From NCBI GenBank assembly GCA_948099385.1, contig CANUEZ040000156.1, positions 3,348,001-3,412,000 of the forward strand: DNA of 64,000 nucleotides, in the 5' to 3' direction. The translations under genes were made by a program, and so were the position numbers. The stretch comes from Fasciola hepatica. Its lineage: Eukaryota > Platyhelminthes > Trematoda > Plagiorchiida > Fasciolidae. Position 1 is the first letter of the stretch; each line of letters begins with the position of its first letter. The notes beneath the pieces are model-generated. The model worked only from the letters and a program-made list of their open reading frames with translations, did no database searches and had not been told where the DNA came from. Positions 1 to 12,517 of the stretch are shown one piece after another.

Positions 1-41
1 TTTACCGAAAACAGACTCGGTCAGGAGTTTGCAGTTTTAAT

Positions 42-143
42 ATGGCGGCCGAACTCGAGCAGAAGATCAGAAAATTGGTAAAGAAGTACGGAAATAAACT
101 GACGACCACAAAACCAAGGACGCCAACTGAACTTTATCAGTAA
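42..143 (+). CDS. Short ORF, possible first coding exon
   Basis: A 33-codon ORF opens with an ATG in a good start context (A at -3 region, G at +4) and begins MAAELEQKIRKL, a charged helix-like start. A possible donor (TTG|GTAAAG) occurs after the twelfth codon, so this may be a first exon rather than a complete ORF. The local sequence is CpG-rich compared with what follows. No family is recognised and the window edge hides the upstream context. It may also be chance. Confidence 0.18.
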   Translation: MAAELEQKIRKLVKKYGNKLTTTKPRTPTELYQ

Positions 144-930
144 TAGCCTACAGATCAACAGGAAAAATGGCTCGATGGTACAAGGAGCCATCAAAATACT
201 CGCTCAGCCATTGTGGTGTAAAAGCAACTTAGACAACAGTGAGAGTCGACTACAGGAAATATTTTTCCATCCATTACGTAGGGTTACTCAGACGGTATCT
301 TTGTTAGGCGAGCCAAGCAAAGCCATTTTTTAATCAGATGGAAATGCTTTATTTTTATCGTTCCGACTATGAACATGCATATTGTAGTACAATATTGTGA
401 AGCACTTTGTAAGCTGTTGATTTCTCCCTTCCTGGTTTCATTGTGACCCTTTTGTTTTTCCTGGTTTAGGAGTAAAAGTCCTTGATCTTGTCACATATTT
501 GCTGAAACTGCCTTCTCGTTGTGACGACAGTAATGGAGATATTCACGGTGACTTCATCAGTAGCAAGCTGGTCGATTTTGGTAGTTAATTCATCGTTAGT
601 TCCATCAACCAAGGCCTCAACTAACCACCATCCAAGGCCTTCGGTTGTTCTTTCACTGGCTCAAAATTCAGAATAGTTAATCGACGCGGTGAAACGTATG
701 GAAATAACCCCAACCCGCACTCTTTTCCTCCTAGTTATAGAAATCAACATAGTATTCAATTATCTCGTTGTTCACCCCCAACATCAACCGAAATATATCC
801 ACCAAGTTCACTTCCATGTCTCACCCTTCGTATTCCAACTAACCGTTAGGCTATTTCTTTCTTCGATTCCACTGTAAATCATGTATTTTCTTGCGCATGA
901 AAGCCTTTGTTGACTTGACTTGACTTGGTT
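144..930. other. No gene recognised
   Basis: AT-rich sequence with stops in all frames. I see no convincing exon, RNA gene or transposon domain before the TA-rich tract. Confidence 0.5.
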
Positions 931-1074
<144 letters not shown>

Positions 1075-1234
1075 AACCATAGTTTTTCATTTATAACTTC
1101 ACTCAATACCCCAGTATTTAACTTGTATTTCCTAAGAAAATAGCATTGATTTCAAGGTTTTATTTCAAATGGAGACAACTGTTTCGCGTATTTCAGTTCT
1201 TTGGTGGTATTAACGCCCCCTTCTCCACCAGTAT

Positions 1235-1313
1235 TGCTACTACTACTACTGGTACTTCGACTAATGCTGCTACTACTGCCACTATCACTATTACTACTAC
1301 TACCACCACAGCC
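1235..1313. repeat. Imperfect ACT/CTA trinucleotide tract
   Basis: Degenerate repeats of ACT with CCA and GCT variants. They give poly-Thr, poly-Leu or poly-Ser reading frames on either strand. It looks like a decayed microsatellite rather than coding sequence, because all frames are low complexity and none has splice or start context. Confidence 0.8.
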
Positions 1314-1479
1314 ATTGATGCTGACACAAACAGTACCGCAGGGGTGGGGCAATAATTCGCGTTCACCTCACTCCTTGGCTCTTATCATTTTAAGACCAAT
1401 GAAAAAAGGACCTCGTAGAATTTCGTTGACCGTCCTCTTCGATATAAACCGGAGAAAGTTTCCCAAAGGTATGCCCTGG

Positions 1480-4400
1480 CCGTAAGCTGAATGAACTGGG
1501 GATTTGCTATGTTCACTGTGTGAAAATCGTGATTTTCATGATTTCATTAGGGAAGTCAGAAACATTGGTCCGCGCAATGTACCGTGAGCCACGTCGCTGT
1601 ATTTGTACACGTGCATACTTCAGTCATTAGGATTACTAAAATAATTTGTCAAATAACTATTGAAAACACTATAGCAAAATTCTAGTTCCTATTAAGTCAT
1701 GAGCTTGGAAGAATCAATAGTGAGCGACAAGAATACCCGTTTGTTTACCACGGTAGAATCGTCATGCCAACCCATGTATTTTGCCCTAGATGCTCGAGTG
1801 ACTTCTGAGGGTGTCATTCCCGTTCAACGGTTGAAATGAGAAAAGCGACATACGTCAACGGATTTGCTAGCTAGATTATTCGTTCTACTGATCCAACGGG
1901 AGTTTAAAAAACAGTTGAGCTAATGATCGGAGTCAACGAAACAAGCAGTACCAAGTTCCCAGGATGGCTTAGAGAAAAACGGCGATGAGCCAGTGCAGCA
2001 GGGCACAAGGTTGGCTTAATCAAACAGGATTCTAGCGACTAGTCGGCTGAAGAGATCGAAGCTGACCTGAATTCCTAGCCTATCAAACAGCAAGGCTAAC
2101 TTTTCACTGGCCAGTTACGTACCCTAATGCACGACTGACGAGAGCCATTTCTATGTCATATCGGCCTTCGGAAACGGACTTATCGGTCCTGGATGTGGGT
2201 AAGCTAGTCGAGGTAAAACTGTACCTGACTGCAAGTCACTTTATTTTTTTATAAAAATGGTGACTCGATGTGAGCTTTTAAACTACCTACAGCTAGTGGA
2301 AGACCTGATGTCGGAACTGGATGGGCTCTTGAGCGGAGTCTGTCATTCCCATTGCAGCCCTGGCTACAGGTGTCTATTTATAAACAAGGAGCACCTAAGC
2401 TCTACGCTTATAAGTGCATTTTGAATGGGTCTGGTATGTTTTTGTCAGCTAAAGACCCCTACACTGCTTGCTCTGTGTTCATCTGTCTCCGAAAAATATC
2501 GCTTCTGCTTGTTACTTCTGTTCTGACTTTCGCAGCCAAATTAACACCACGGTCTGCATGAATCCCTTGGTTTTGTAAATATGAAGTGAAAACAAACAAC
2601 TTTTTCTCGAGACTAATGTATTCGGAAGCCAGGAAGAGTGAAAACTTAGTCGTCAGAATGAAGAAATATTTATTCAGAATACTGTTCCTTTATTCTAGGT
2701 CAGCTCCCAATTCCCCATTTGTTCAACTGAATCCACTGCTGACAGAAGCTTAGGAATGACACGTCGACTTAGGGTTTACTGTGACAGTATAGTAATAAAG
2801 TCCCGTTGAGTTACTTGACCATATATTTAGGCAAGCGATGTTTATGAAATCTATATTTTCAGAGTTTTTAGAAGATTGCTATTGCTCAACGGTGCACTTC
2901 CTTTTGAACCTTTTGTTCTGCGGCAATGTTTGAACGAATTGCTGCAAGTACGCATACCAAGGCTACAGCCCAGTCTATAATTTTGTCAAATGGGGTAACC
3001 AAAACTGTACCCAGTTGTTCAGTATCTTTTGTCACGCAATTTCTCCGTGAGCACAGAGTTCGTTCATTTTTCAGTCAGCATCAGTCCTGCTTCCCTGGAG
3101 AAACGATGTGCACAAAAAGTCATATAATGGCAACGCGTAGTATTTTGGTATACAGAACGTGCTACCTTTTGATGGAATCTGTTGGGACATTTGGCTGAGG
3201 TATTCAGGAATTACTTTGGGACAGAAAAAGAAGATTTATAATAAAACATGTGACTGATTATTTGCGGAACATCCTGGAGAAGGTGAAACGACTACTGTCG
3301 AGGAACAAGCGAAGGACAACAAAGGTTCTGTTACCGTCGCATCCCGCAATCCCTTCAAACTCCTGCCCTTTACTGTACCCACTTCATCACTTGGAAACAT
3401 GGCCAGGCAAAGTAATACAACTGTATTTGTTTGAATACTGCCATATTACACCAAGATGTATGGGTCAAATGACAAGCAGCAAGTGCTTTTTCAAATAATC
3501 CGTGTCCAGTACCACACTGTGTGAATACTGTATCTCAGCCTACTTGCTTATTCCCTCTCATTGTGGATGTAACTGTTGGGCTTTTAGTGATGTGCACGTA
3601 ATTACCGGTTAGGCTTTCTGAGCAGAATGAAGTGTTGATGTGAGGCCCCTTAGTGTGAACGATCTTTCCACCAAACAGTTTTCTGTTCATATGCCATCGT
3701 TTCTCGAGGGGAGTTGTTGTGTTCGTAGTCCCATTTTGTTTTCATGTGGCTGCTACGGATTTTTGATGAGGTGCAACCTCTAGCTATCTACTTTCGTCAT
3801 CGCAACGGCCTCCACTGGAATACAGACGTGTTGAAAATGATCGATTCTAAGGAACTCTTGCATAAGAGGTAACGCACGGGATAAATTTTTTATTGGGTGA
3901 GAACAAAAACAAATCACATCAAGAAACGGGAACAGAATTATTAGGAAAAGTAAGAGTGATGGTTCGCATTTACTGAAAATATAGAAAAAGACCTTTCACT
4001 GATCTTGGTTGCATTGCACTTTGTGATAAATACGAATAAATGCTAGAGAACAAAACCAACATGTAGGAAGTACAAGAAAATTCCCCGCAATATTCGAACA
4101 AGTGCCATCTCAATAATGGCTTACTAAAAAACTCTCTCACTCCTACACTTTTCTAACACCATTTAAAAGTTTTGTCGGTGATTGTTCAAGATTTTTGTTT
4201 CTGTTCTTCAGTAAGATCATACTCTCTACAATCAGCCGAATGATCGATTTTCTCTTCACGAGGGGGGGGGATAACTTGTGAATTGTTCATATTTACCGAC
4301 TCTCCACACCGTGAAGTCACTTTCACTCAGTCAGAGAACCCGGCATAGAACAACTGTTCTTCTTATTTGTAAAAGTCACACGGACAATGTTGACTTATTA

Positions 4401-4500
4401 TGGGAAATGCGTACACTAATCCTGTTACAGCCAAAAAGTTGAATTTGCCAGACTCTAACTTTTATTATTCTAGCACAAAGTCGTGCAAAATTACGTCTGA
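1480..4500. other. About 3 kb without recognisable features
   Basis: I found no retroelement domain, SINE box or credible exon here. ORFs of 60-90 codons exist on the plus strand (for example 2926-3198) but have no family resemblance and the composition of non-coding sequence. A G9 run sits near 4261. Confidence 0.4.
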
Positions 4501-4518
4501 CGTGTTCGTAAAAGCAGT

Positions 4519-4701
4519 ATGGCCTTAATATATTGTGGTGTTATGCTGCTTTGTCTAATGTTTCTACTCTCACACATTCACTTCGTTGGGTCTCATCAAG
4601 TGGATGAAAAAAATCTCGTTTCCAGACAGATGACAGAAAACCCTAAATCTGAAGCACGCTGGAAATCATTGCTTATTACACATTCACTTCAATTCGCGTA
4701 G
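4519..4701 (+). CDS. Putative small secreted peptide, 60 aa
   Basis: The ORF begins MALIYCGVMLLCLMFLLSHI, a strong hydrophobic signal-peptide-like segment of about 20 residues. A polar tail of about 35 residues follows (VDEKN, LVSRQMTENPKSEARW). An AATAAA motif lies about 50 nt after the stop (near 4752), which is where a poly(A) signal would be in a compact gene. There are no cysteines in the mature part and no recognised family. It could be a single-exon secreted peptide, an exon that reads on through an unseen donor, or chance. The unusually clean signal peptide is the main support. Confidence 0.3.
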   Translation: MALIYCGVMLLCLMFLLSHIHFVGSHQVDEKNLVSRQMTENPKSEARWKSLLITHSLQFA

Positions 4702-5243
4702 AGAAATCTGAAAAGCTCTGCGTACTTAAATTTCTGTATTGGAATTTTCAAATAAATCACTTATTCAAAAATGTATCTAACGTGTTTTAAAGAAGAGGAT
4801 GGATAAATTGCAAAAAATAGCTTCGCATGTGATAATTCATAGTGTTGATTTTATCATGAAAAGCTATGTTTCAACTGGAACAGGATATCCACCATAAATG
4901 CTTCATTGGAAATCGAAAAAAGCTTTGTGTGTAAAAAACACCAGGAATAGCCTGTCCCACGGTAACAGAACTCACTTCATCCTCTTCTTGTAAGTCTTTT
5001 TCGTTTCTCTTCTCCGACTCTGTGTAAATCACATCGGAAAACGAACGTCGTCATCGAATATTGAATGAAAGACCATTTAAAGTCTTTTGCTCATGCGAAA
5101 AACCCCGGTAATAATACGAGTCTATAGCTCACAAAGAAACGTGATATTAAGGCCATGTTTTGTTCCCACAGCTCGTGATAGATAACTTCTCAAGGGATCC
5201 TTTGAATCAGCTCCATAAATTGTGAAATCTGTCAAATGAGCAC

Positions 5244-5437
5244 TCAGTGAACCAACTGTGCACTCGTTCTATCTTTGCTAGTTTGGGGAATCGTCCAATA
5301 TGCATAACTGCGGTATCCTCTTTGAACTAGTATACGGATTGGAGGTTGCAAGTCATATGCATGTTGTACGCTTGAGGTCTCTGCACAAAGCCTCTCTGGG
5401 GCATATGTTCTGTGTACATTACTCATGAATATATTTC
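5244..5437 (-). CDS. Candidate terminal exon (minus strand)
   Basis: On the minus strand an acceptor (ATCAGATTAG) precedes a 194-nt open stretch ending in TGA. Read in phase 1 it gives a polar, mixed-composition peptide with segments such as YAPERLC, DLQPPIRILVQ and RGYRSYAYW. Phase 1 is compatible with the micro-exon series upstream on the same strand, so it could be a 3' exon of that gene, but the nearest convincing micro-exon is more than 4 kb away. No family is recognised. It may be chance. Confidence 0.18.
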
Positions 5438-5962
5438 CTAATCTGATATATGATTTTTTGAAGAAAACTGTTGAAACTTTGTCATTTTGCCCAGGCAAAG
5501 TCTAAGCAAGCCATGCTGAGATTCGACGATATTTGGATCATCGCCTTTTTGGTGAGAGGCAACAACTGTGGAACAGTGTCGGATTTATTCTTGTGACATG
5601 CCTAGTCTGCCACGAAAGCTATGGAGTTCATAAATTTACCTAGATATATACCTTTATCTTTCAATTCCCTTGATTCTGAAGGAAACAAATCAAAGAAATG
5701 CCATCATGTTTAGGCACACTGCTCGTAGATTAGGAAGGAATGAGGCGTACACATAATCCATTTTCACAAAGTAAAAAAGTGAGATATATGAAAACGTTCT
5801 TTATCATTTCTCAGTTCTGAATTAGACCGAAATGGTGTGATTTGTCCCGTGAGCAATAAACCAGCTGTAGTGTTGACGGGTTGCGTTGAGTAACTTGGTG
5901 CCTCATCTTATCAGCTAAACATGTATACATTTATAAGATTGAACATTCACCTACATTTTTCA

Positions 5963-6095
5963 CACCCAATGTTCCAACGCCGCAAGCTGGCATCGGACCG
6001 TAGACATTCTGCTTACCGGGCGAATACTCTATCAGGTGAGCTATCAAGGATGGACCAGCAGGATGTGAATATTGCAAGTGAATACTTATTGGTGT
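5963..6095 (-). repeat. tRNA-derived SINE, family B
   Basis: On the minus strand there is an A-box-like TAGCTCACCTGATAGAG followed about 35 nt later by a B-box-like GGTCCGATGCC. The sequence resembles copies at 24.65 and 29.79 kb. The shared 5' segment is GTGTGAATAACGCGAGCGAATA in the 24.65-kb copy and similar here. The promoter boxes suggest a tRNA ancestor. The copy is mutated and lacks cloverleaf pairing, so it is not a tRNA gene. Confidence 0.65.
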
Positions 6096-6399
6096 TTAAA
6101 CCACTATTCCGGTAATAAGCAGCAACTGTCCTGGTTCTAATCACTTGACTAGCCTCGTCGATCACTTTCTGATGAAACGAAAAAAACACCGTTGGACATG
6201 ATTCAACGAATAATGAAAGTTTATTAGGATGCATCTTTGGCACAAAGAGCCTAAATCTTATGTAAAGGAAGACCCGGATGCTTTCTGTACATCGAAATGA
6301 TAGACGGCTCTCGGTTTTGGACATTTGGGTTTGGAAAATTGAAGTGGATTTTCCATTTCATAAGATTCAGGCTCCTCGTGTTAGTAACACATTATGTGA

Positions 6400-6400
<1 letters not shown>

Positions 6401-6478
<78 letters not shown>
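6401..6478. repeat. (TA)n microsatellite
   Basis: About 39 uninterrupted TA units. ORFs crossing it are artefacts. Confidence 0.97.
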
Positions 6479-6479
<1 letters not shown>

Positions 6480-6933
6480 TGTCGAAGAAGCAGAACACAA
6501 CAGAAGTTGAACCCGACTGAAAACTAACGGTGCCAACAAGGCAAACAAAAACAAAATAACCTTTGCGTTTGGAGGAAATCCCGGAGGGTAAAGCTATTCT
6601 TCCCGTTTTCTTTACTCTTAATTTATACATTTCACCTTTGAAACCGTAATCAGTCAACTCGCCAGATGTAAGTTTAGGGCTACTTCCCCTATACTTCAAT
6701 TTCTTAATATGAAATGCTCATGAAAACGTCCTGCAACCGGTTGAATTGCCGGTGCCAGCTAGTGCAATCTTGCTCAAACTGCCATGATACTTCGTGTCAG
6801 TATGAGAAACGTATTTATCTCCTTCTATGATCGATCGTGACATTTGTGTATCGTTCATTGGAGATTATCTCTGTTTCGTGGTAAGAGACTGTATTCTTGT
6901 CTATACGTGCCCACTCTCACCTCTGAATTTCAG

Positions 6934-7117
6934 TGGTATGCGTTTAACCAGACCCAAAGTGACTCATGTTTTAAGCAGTCCTACCAAGGCGAGGGAAGCG
7001 ACTCTTTGCCTGCGAAAAATCTCTTGTTATAAGCCTAAAAACAATGATTACACAAGGCTCCAATCCTGTTTGCGTGATGAACACGAATCAATCACTAATC
7101 TTAGAGCTATCAGCTGA
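6934..7117 (+). CDS. Candidate exon, extracellular-protein-like
   Basis: An acceptor with a pyrimidine tract (CACCTCTGAATTTCAG) precedes an open frame reading GMRLTRPKVTHVL, then a two-cysteine segment (CLRKISCYK). No clear donor was found, and the frame closes at 7117. The RxRP-then-paired-Cys layout is loosely like the start of the integrin alpha thigh region, but this is a weak impression. A second frame over the same bases (from 7044) is also open, so the call is uncertain. Confidence 0.18.
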
Positions 7118-7939
7118 ATTGTATCCTGAAAATCATCCAGTACTATTTTCCCTCAAAATGAGTGCACCTTTTGGAGAGTGTTTACATTATATTGCATTTT
7201 CGCTCAAAAATATACTTGGAACCTACCCACTTATCCTACACAGACTAAACAAATTCCTTTTCTGTCATCAAAACTTACTTGAGGGAAACCTTGTACAGAT
7301 TAACCCTACTGTGTTGCTTGCCATCTGTTTGCAGCAAACATTTAACCACTACTTTTCGGTAATTGTAGGTCTGAGGGTATAAACCATATCTTCAAAACGG
7401 TTTACTTCCATCATGGAAGGTTGTCCCACTCTATCTAAACTACTAGACAGGAAGAAAAGATTGCCTTACAAAACGCGCAAAGCACCCAAGCTCCGTGGAA
7501 TACGAAGCCTGGTCGAAAATAAATTCCTTTCCCAACAGTCTCTTTGGGATTGGATGGGATTACCCACTCTGTGATCAGAATAAAACTCTTCCATCTGCCA
7601 AGAAGGATGCTGACCATCTGAATGATCAGTTCATCTGATACCCGAAGAATACTCTCCGGGCTTCCCAATATTCTAAGAATTCTATAGTTGTGAAATTCGC
7701 CAACAGGGAAGTTTTCCAGCCACTTAGGATTAGCAAGTTAACCAAGTCTTTGAAATCAGAGGGTTTACAATCTGCAGCATTTACACGTCGGACTGAACCT
7801 CTCCATGAACTAAAAATTTATATTCCAAAACACTCACTCTAATTATTCCGTATTCTTGACAGTTGATATCCTGTTATAACCATTTCTATACCTAATGAGT
7901 CACGCAACCGATCGATAACCAATAAATTCTGTCCAGCAG

Positions 7940-8160
7940 TACTTTATTCGTCGGCTCTGAAACTGGTTGAATTTGCTGTAGTTCAGCACTTCCAAAACAC
8001 TATCAAAATTCCGATCGACGAATACGGATTTGCGCCTAAACGTCGGTGTTCAACGACTGATGCAGCCGTGTGCGTACTTCATTTCTTTGCGGAATCCTCA
8101 GTGATTTGTGTAAATCAGACAGATACGCCTTTCACTACTGCATATAAGTATTTGTTAATG
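7940..8160 (+). pseudogene. Non-LTR retrotransposon RT fragment
   Basis: The plus strand translates to LEFAVVQHFQ, then DEYGFAPKRRCSTTDAAVCV. This matches the layout of the fingers segment of non-LTR reverse transcriptases, where a '...FGFxxxRSTxDA' motif follows a helix of the LE..V...F type. The same STTDAA motif recurs at 48.45 kb. Stops and frame changes surround it and no catalytic FADD-type motif follows. It is a dead fragment, probably of a CR1/jockey-like element. Confidence 0.5.
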
Positions 8161-8499
8161 TTCAACGATTTTCGGTTCTCAAAATATTAAAATCTTCAGT
8201 CGTCTAGCTTACTTACTCAACTGATTGAATACTATTTCTCGGCAAGTTGGACGAAAACATTTCTGTCACCTCTCAAGCACTATCGGTTATCTTCATGCTG
8301 CAAGTTCTTCCCTTATGTTCGCCAGTTACATCAGCGACTCAATTGGAACCCACTGAGCTCGACTATACATATATGACAGTGACGTTTTTCGGATCGGTCA
8401 ATCTCACAGCCATTCAGATGAGTTTAGTGAAAATCTTGCTCTTACCCAGAACTTAACTGAGCAGTCTAGTCTTCTGTTGAACGATGTTACCTGTCATTC

Positions 8500-9650
8500 C
8501 TTCCTTCATACACCAGTGCATATTTCCTATAATTCCATATTTTTTCTACCGCAATTTTCCCTTGTCCATTGAAAAAGAACTACATCATTATTAGCATCAC
8601 TGATCTTGTTTCTGGCATAGGCGTAACAGACCACGTGTCCGAATTCTTTTTATAAACACACGATAGCATTCACTTCACTTGCCCTAAAAGTCAAAGTTAA
8701 TTATTCAAACCCCGTTACATGACAGCATCTCTCCAAGCCAATCCCACTCGGTGGCTCGTTCCATTTATGGACCATTTCTTCTCTATCGCTATATGGACTT
8801 TCTGTTTTTCCTTCCTATTTTATTTCGAAGCTTAAAAAGCCCGTAGAATAGTGCTAAAACTACAGTGATAATAACGGAAATTACAGTGTGGGTTGGAATT
8901 ATTGATCAAACATATGTGTCCTCTTCAAGCTGGGTCAAGAAGTCAGACACATCTTGTTTGCTAACAGTGAACTCTACGCAGGATAGCCATTAATTAACTA
9001 ATAGCTAGTTATTGTTCTTTTGAAGTAGAACCAATGGAAAGACTAGCACATAGATATTTTATTGTGAATTGTAAATCCAAAAGATGTGGTGATAATGTTG
9101 AATCCCCGGTAGGCTGGTAGTAAGTCGTGACACTGAAGCACTTCCCGTATGAGTAGATACTGATATTCATATTGGGCAATAATGACGCCTAGATAATATC
9201 AGCAGTCAATCTGAGATCAGTAAAATCCTGCAAAATTATCACAGTGACAGAGATCTTGCTAAACAATAGAAGGCGGCATTTAAATTGAATGAACTTGTTG
9301 ACATGCAGCAAACTGAACGAACTTTCAGAATTCTTATCAAATGCATGAAATCTCTCCGTAGTTGGAAGAGTGTTTCACAGCAATAATCCCACAACCCCGA
9401 ATATCGAGGATTTTTTTCCGATCATTTGTCAAGCTGTGAGCCTTTTTTTCCATATTCTGGCATATGCACGTGCAAAGCGGTTTATTCTTTGCTCTTAGAA
9501 ATTTCGCAACTTTAGTTAACAGAAGGCCCAGTTATTCCCTGATGTGAATGAGTATGGATCTTTGTACGGAAACTTAAACAACAGTTTAAGGGAAGCCAAT
9601 AGGTTTTGATTCAATTTGTAATTTGTTTTTTCTCACTTAGGAGTCCTGAC
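8500..9650. other. No gene recognised
   Basis: Stop-rich AT-rich sequence. I see no exon with paired splice sites and no transposon domain. Confidence 0.4.
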
Positions 9651-9676
9651 TTTAAGCAAGTCTGCAACTAATTGTT

Positions 9677-9870
9677 GAGAGCCAGCCCGGCTAGCCAGGA
9701 GATAAAGTGTTTGGTTCACAATCATTCACTCAGGGTTTAGATCCAATGGGAGCTCGAAGTGTGTGTATTGCCGATGACTGTCAACAAGAATGACACAGTT
9801 GAGCCGTGCTTCCAGGGTTTATTGGTCAGCTGAGCGGTAACGCTACATACTGAATCATATTCTGTAGGAA
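9677..9870 (+). repeat. tRNA-derived SINE, family A (diverged copy)
   Basis: Starts GAGAGCCAGCCCGGCTAGCC and continues with a degenerate B box (GGGTTTAGATCC). The family tail follows: AACAAGAATGACACAGTTGA, GTGCTTCCAGGGTTT and TGAATCATATTCTG. It aligns along its length with the near-identical copies at 21.08 and 21.48 kb but carries many substitutions, so it is an older insertion. Confidence 0.85.
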
Positions 9871-9939
9871 CGAAATTCGTTGATGCTAACTTTCAAACAG
9901 GAAGGTGCGAACTGCTTCCATTGTAAAAAAGCTTCTTAC

Positions 9940-9951
9940 TTGATAAAACTA
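9940..9951 (-). CDS. Candidate micro-exon, 12 nt (VVLS)
   Basis: Minus strand: acceptor TTGTGCTTTTCCAG, exon TAGTTTTATCAA, donor GTAAGAAG. Both splice sites are strong. In phase 1 it encodes VVLS when the previous exon ends in G. It resembles the 12-nt exon at 16405-16416 (TACTTTTACAGA, VLLQ). If real, it extends the micro-exon gene to below 10 kb. Confidence 0.4.
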
Positions 9952-9995
9952 CTGGAAAAGCACAAGAAATAGAACGCACTGGCCTAGTAACTTAC

Positions 9996-10022
9996 GCTTA
10001 TTCTTTTTCGAACGGAAAACTT
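9996..10022 (-). CDS. Candidate micro-exon, 27 nt
   Basis: Minus strand: acceptor TTTGCTTCTATTTAG, a 27-nt exon, donor GTAAGTTAC. In phase 1 it has no stop and encodes a basic nonapeptide (E)VFRSKKNK. An alternative acceptor three bases inside gives 24 nt in the same frame. It sits only 44 nt upstream of the 12-nt candidate at 9940, which is close for two exons but possible with very short introns. Confidence 0.3.
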
Positions 10023-10193
10023 CTAAATAGAAGCAAAAGATATTAAAAAAAGTGTTCAGAAATCAAAAATCACACAAGGCCATATTCATTGCGGTTTTGG
10101 AAGGTTTTATCAAGTGTTGCTGCTGAAACATTTCAAATCGGCTTGTTGAAATATAGTAAACATAAGTCAATTCATTTACAATCTCGTTTTCAG

Positions 10194-10368
10194 GGTGGTT
10201 TATTCGGATCAGAAACTATCTTTGAATATGTACCTCACAAACAAAACCAACAAACAACACGCCGTTGCATTTAGTATCAAGCTAAATGAGGCCCTGTTTA
10301 AAGGAGAAGAAAGATGCGCTTCAGATTCTTCACGCGAAAGTAAAATGGTTTATTATACCCTTCCAAAG
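10194..10368 (+). CDS. Candidate internal exon, 58 codons
   Basis: A strong acceptor (ACAATCTCGTTTTCAG) and donor (CCAAAG|GTAAAG) bracket a 175-nt stretch open in one frame, phase 2 in and phase 0 out. It encodes LSLNMYLTNKTNKQHAVAF, then a Cys and ends MVYYTLPK. Composition is protein-like with an N-glycosylation site (NKT). The alternating hydrophobic strands plus one cysteine loosely resemble an integrin alpha thigh domain, but I cannot confirm a family. It would lie opposite to, and within, the possible 3' part of the minus-strand micro-exon gene, which lowers confidence. Confidence 0.32.
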
Positions 10369-11718
10369 GTAAAGAGAGGCGCAACAATTAGCATGTGCCC
10401 CGTACGTGTGTTTCAACTTTAATTGACCTTTAGTTTGACCTTGCCACATAGGTAAGTTTATTTCCTGGGAATAAATACAACCTGTGGTGCAGACGTTTGA
10501 CATCCGTTTGATTAAAGCAATAAGCATTGCAATTAGTATTCATAAATATCTAATAACATAGTGAACAACGAATCACACTGTTTCGGTTGTTCAGTCCTGA
10601 CGCTTAGGCCTCGGTATCCCTTTTCGGCCAGCTTGTACAACGTTATTAGCAAACGGCAAACTGTTCAGCTAATGTTTCAGTCAGGTGATGCCTACATTAT
10701 TGTGCACAAGACTATAGGTTCCCCTATACAATAATTCCCAATTGTTTGTGGTAATCTTCAGAACAATGAAATATTAACTTATCAGAAAATTTTATTTCTG
10801 ATTGTCAAAGAGTCTGATTTTCTAGCACATGGAACACAATAACATTGCACTGGAATAGCTCTGCACCTTTCATTTCAGTCAGTCTTTCAAGTAACAAAAG
10901 CCAATGATTGAACAAAACACATTTCCATTAAACTAATCTTGTTAGGCTTTCCATCTTGTGTAAAAACAGTTTGTACCAAATCGATATGGAGTAGTTAAAG
11001 TGACTCACTTCGGAAGAGCCCTTTAAACAAAACAAATAACTTTATTCGAACAACTATAAGGACAATAAAATGGCCGTTACTTGATAACATTAGTTTCTCT
11101 TGTATTTCCCCCACGGAATACATTTAAAAGAAGGTCACATTATGAAAACATGTCATACTGCGACGTGAACTTATCTGTGATCGAATTAACTCAAGTCAAG
11201 TAGTTTTCAATGCTTCGCATTCTCGACACTGGCTTTTTAAATGGCACCGTAATGAAGTCAACTTTTTGAGAATAGCCAAATGAAAGCAAACACAGGAGTG
11301 TCTGCTTTCAGATTTGTACATCAGGGATTGAGGAGTCTATCTGAATGAAGAGGTTGATTTTTGATCCAAGCACACAAAATATTATTGTCCATATGTCTCG
11401 AACTTCGTGTCCCAGCTACTCTCAACAATGTGTGGTTATCTGACTGCGAATTGAAAATAACTATACAGTGGAACTGATTAAATTAGGAAGGTTTTTTGAA
11501 TAATTCACTGTTCTACCTCAGAAAAGTTGCCGTGCTTTACACATCCGATAGCATGACGTTTCAACACGTAAGTAGTTGAAATATGTTGTTTTCACTGCAC
11601 TTGTTTTTTCTTAAAAACTCCAAGGTCTTAAAGTCAAACTGTTATCTATAATGAACGAGCTACTGGCAGCCATATTGATATCCCAATAATTAGAGGGTAC
11701 GATCTAGTTTATGCAGTA

Positions 11719-11818
11719 ACTGAGCCTCTGTTCTCATGGATTTTCCTGTAGGTTTGCATTCTGCAGATCGCACACAAGCAACAACCCCGCGGAGGAACAC
11801 TGGTCCTCGTATACTACA
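11719..11818 (+). repeat. Dispersed repeat, LTR-like family fragment
   Basis: The stretch TGAGCCTCTGTTCTCATGGA ... TTTGCATTCTGCAGATCGCA ... CCTCGTATACTAC aligns with the repeats at 47.66, 57.25 and 57.63 kb (shared core: '...CTCATGG.GTTTTC...TTTGCAGATCGAACAC'). It is a fragment only. Confidence 0.55.
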
Positions 11819-12517
11819 AATCATTGTGGAAGTTAGACATGAAAATCTGAAGAAGTTGAATTTCTACTCCAAACTTACACTAACGTCAACGTTTTAGGTA
11901 TAGTGATACGCACACGAAATATTAGTCGCATTATGAATGTGACTGGTGAGGTTGTTATTGTTTCTGACGGAGAAGTTAAAAGTCAGAGCAGGAAAAAAGA
12001 TCAACAAAACCAGTCACGTGCATAAAAAAATTCAGCTGTCTTATGACATTTTGGACATTCCTATTTTTTAATTCTAATATTATCTTATACAGCTGTTGCA
12101 CACATGTTTTAGAATAGCAATGAAACGTGATAAATAAGGAAACGACCAGGCTGTTGACGTTAGAATCTGTGCTATACGGTACTCGCATGCACCACTTATT
12201 TTATATTTCTCGGTATTTTCACGGTTTAGGATATAGTCACGTATTTTTCTCAAAATTTCTTTTAGTAATCTGCAATCGGTGTTGCCGGAAGCCAAAAATT
12301 TCTCAGCTTACGCAAGTAAGATGTGATTTACAATACTAGTTAACTGTTAGAAAAAACCAATGCTCGAATTCAGATAATTCACTGGGTACAAAGTTTTGAT
12401 GCAACCCACAATAAGCCCTTTTAAATATAGAATTATAGCCTGCAAGAGCAGAAATGGTCAATACAAGAGAAACGGTAATGCTCCAAATAAAAATTCAATG
12501 GCAGAAGGCAAACTTAC

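Noticed and set aside
1152..1485. Thr-, Ser- or Leu-rich ORFs over the ACT tract
   Set aside because: Low-complexity microsatellite translated in several frames at once. No independent support.
12289..12312. 24-nt minus-strand stretch with GTAAGC donor
   Set aside because: It contains an in-frame stop in phase 1 and the acceptor is weak.
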